From: an uncultured Flavobacteriales bacterium
GTDB lineage: Bacteria > Bacteroidota > Bacteroidia > Palsa-965
Direction of reading: 5' to 3'
Length of the DNA: 6,737 bases
NCBI GenBank assembly: GCA_946478675.1
Contig: CAMLEF010000259.1
Span: 1-6,737 of the forward strand
Below, piece by piece: positions 6,050-6,737 of the stretch (the first letter of the stretch is position 1; every line of letters starts with the position of its first letter). The notes under the pieces were generated by a model. The model saw only the letters and a program-made list of their open reading frames with translations. It was not told the DNA's origin and did no database searches. The position numbers and the translations under genes were made by a program.

Positions 6050-6737
6050 TCGCGCTCTTATCACCGGCGTTGCAGGTTTCATCGGTTCGAACCTGCTGGA
6101 TTACCTGCTCGCGCACACCGACTGGGAAATTACGGGAGTCGATAATTTTTCCACCGGCAGCCGCGCGAACATCGCTCACGTTCAGGATAAACGATTTACG
6201 CTGGTAGAAGGCGACCTCACGGAGATCACTTCGCTGAAACCGTTTCGTTATGTCTTTCACCTCGCGGCGCTTCCGCGTATTCAGCCCAGCTTCGAGCTTG
6301 TAACGGAACACATCACGCATAATGTTTCCCGCGCCATGTACCTCGTCGAGCTGATGATCCGCGAGCAGTATTTTCCGCGGCTCGTCTACAGTGGCTCAAG
6401 CGCGATCTACGGAACGCCGGAGCATATTCCTACGAACGAAGATGAAAAAATAGATTGCCTGAGCCCGTATGCGTTCCAGAAATACGAAGTGGAAAAATAC
6501 CTCGAGTTGCTGGCGACCCGCTACCCGCTCGATTACGTCACGCTCCGTTATTTCAACCCGTATGGTCCGCGCAGCTTCAATCCTGCAAATAAGTTCAACG
6601 CCTACAGCAGCGTCGTAGGTATTTTCCTGCATCGACATAAAAACGGTGAGCCGCTGCTCGTGACGGGCGACGGTTCGCAGCAGCGTGATTTTATCCATGT
6701 CGCCGACCTGGCTTCAGCGAATTACAGGGCTGCGATC
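6042..6737 (+). CDS. Extended-SDR nucleotide-sugar epimerase/dehydratase, N-terminal part (3' end outside window)
   Basis: An open frame from ATG 6042 runs without a stop to the window edge, giving 232 residues of an expected 310-330. It begins MADRALITGVAGFIGSNLL, with the NAD(P)-binding GxxGxxG at 9-15. VDNFSTGSRANI (33-44) has the acidic residue that usually selects NAD. VEGDLTE (55-61), HLAALP (73-78), the catalytic YSGSSAIYG (116-124) and YAFQK (143-147, the YxxxK pair) follow. RYFNPYGPR (169-177) and LLVTGDGSQQRDFIHVADLA (205-224) are classic for UDP-hexose 4-epimerases and related enzymes. YAFQK differs from the more common YGxSK. It looks closer to GalE/WbpP-type enzymes than to the ADP-heptose epimerase HldD, but 4-epimerase, dehydratase and decarboxylase cannot be separated here. 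It overlaps the isomerase stop by eight bases, placing it in the same sugar-activation operon. Confidence 0.9.
   Translation, partial: MADRALITGVAGFIGSNLLDYLLAHTDWEITGVDNFSTGSRANIAHVQDKRFTLVEGDLTEITSLKPFRYVFHLAALPRIQPSFELVTEHITHNVSRAMYLVELMIREQYFPRLVYSGSSAIYGTPEHIPTNEDEKIDCLSPYAFQKYEVEKYLELLATRYPLDYVTLRYFNPYGPRSFNPANKFNAYSSVVGIFLHRHKNGEPLLVTGDGSQQRDFIHVADLASANYRAAI

Noticed and set aside
6042..6737. Assigning the SDR gene as HldD because of the heptose-like neighbours
   Set aside because: The sequence motifs fit GalE/WbpP-type nucleotide-hexose epimerases better, and the C-terminal substrate-binding region is outside the window.
1..6737. Defence system, CRISPR array, prophage, insertion sequence or toxin-antitoxin pair
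   Set aside because: No repeats, recombinase, transposase, nuclease or small paired genes were seen. All genes fit glycan synthesis.

Overview
The window is one unbroken run of eight genes, all on the + strand, cut at both ends. It looks like the interior of a surface-polysaccharide (O-antigen, capsule or exopolysaccharide) biosynthesis cluster. The likely host is a member of the Bacteroidota with a G+C content slightly above 50% by eye. Three things point there: almost no start codon has a Shine-Dalgarno sequence; the two real intergenic gaps before start codons (2824-2838 and 4647-4659) each carry or abut the octamer TAAATTTG, which fits the Bacteroidota -7 promoter consensus TAnnTTTG; and the glycosyltransferases resemble types common in that phylum. 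The assignment is inference, since no marker gene is present.

Layout: (1) 2-517, the C-terminal end of a family 2 glycosyltransferase; (2) 575-1618, a complete family 2 glycosyltransferase with a proline-rich leader; (3) 1618-2823, a GT-B (family 4) glycosyltransferase; (4) 2839-3840, an unrecognised protein whose C-terminal half looks like a GT-B nucleotide-sugar domain; (5) 3837-4646, a divergent GT-A type glycosyltransferase; (6) 4660-5553, a PfkB-family sugar kinase of the heptose-7-phosphate kinase type; (7) 5531-6049, a GmhA-like SIS-domain sugar-phosphate isomerase; (8) 6042-6737, the N-terminal 232 residues of an extended-SDR nucleotide-sugar epimerase/dehydratase, running off the end.

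Genes 1-5 would assemble a glycan repeat unit. Genes 6-8 would make an activated sugar for it, by analogy with the heptose route (isomerase, then kinase, then phosphatase, nucleotidyltransferase and epimerase). No phosphatase or nucleotidyltransferase lies in the window, so they would have to be nearby or elsewhere. Overlaps of 1, 4, 23 and 8 bases, together with short gaps, suggest co-transcription and translational coupling. No RNA gene, CRISPR array, insertion sequence, convincing terminator or gene-free stretch over 300 bases was seen.

I do not see a clear new system. The points most worth a second look are the unrecognised gene at 2839-3840, the altered predicted metal ligands in the SIS protein, and the kinase-isomerase-epimerase module.
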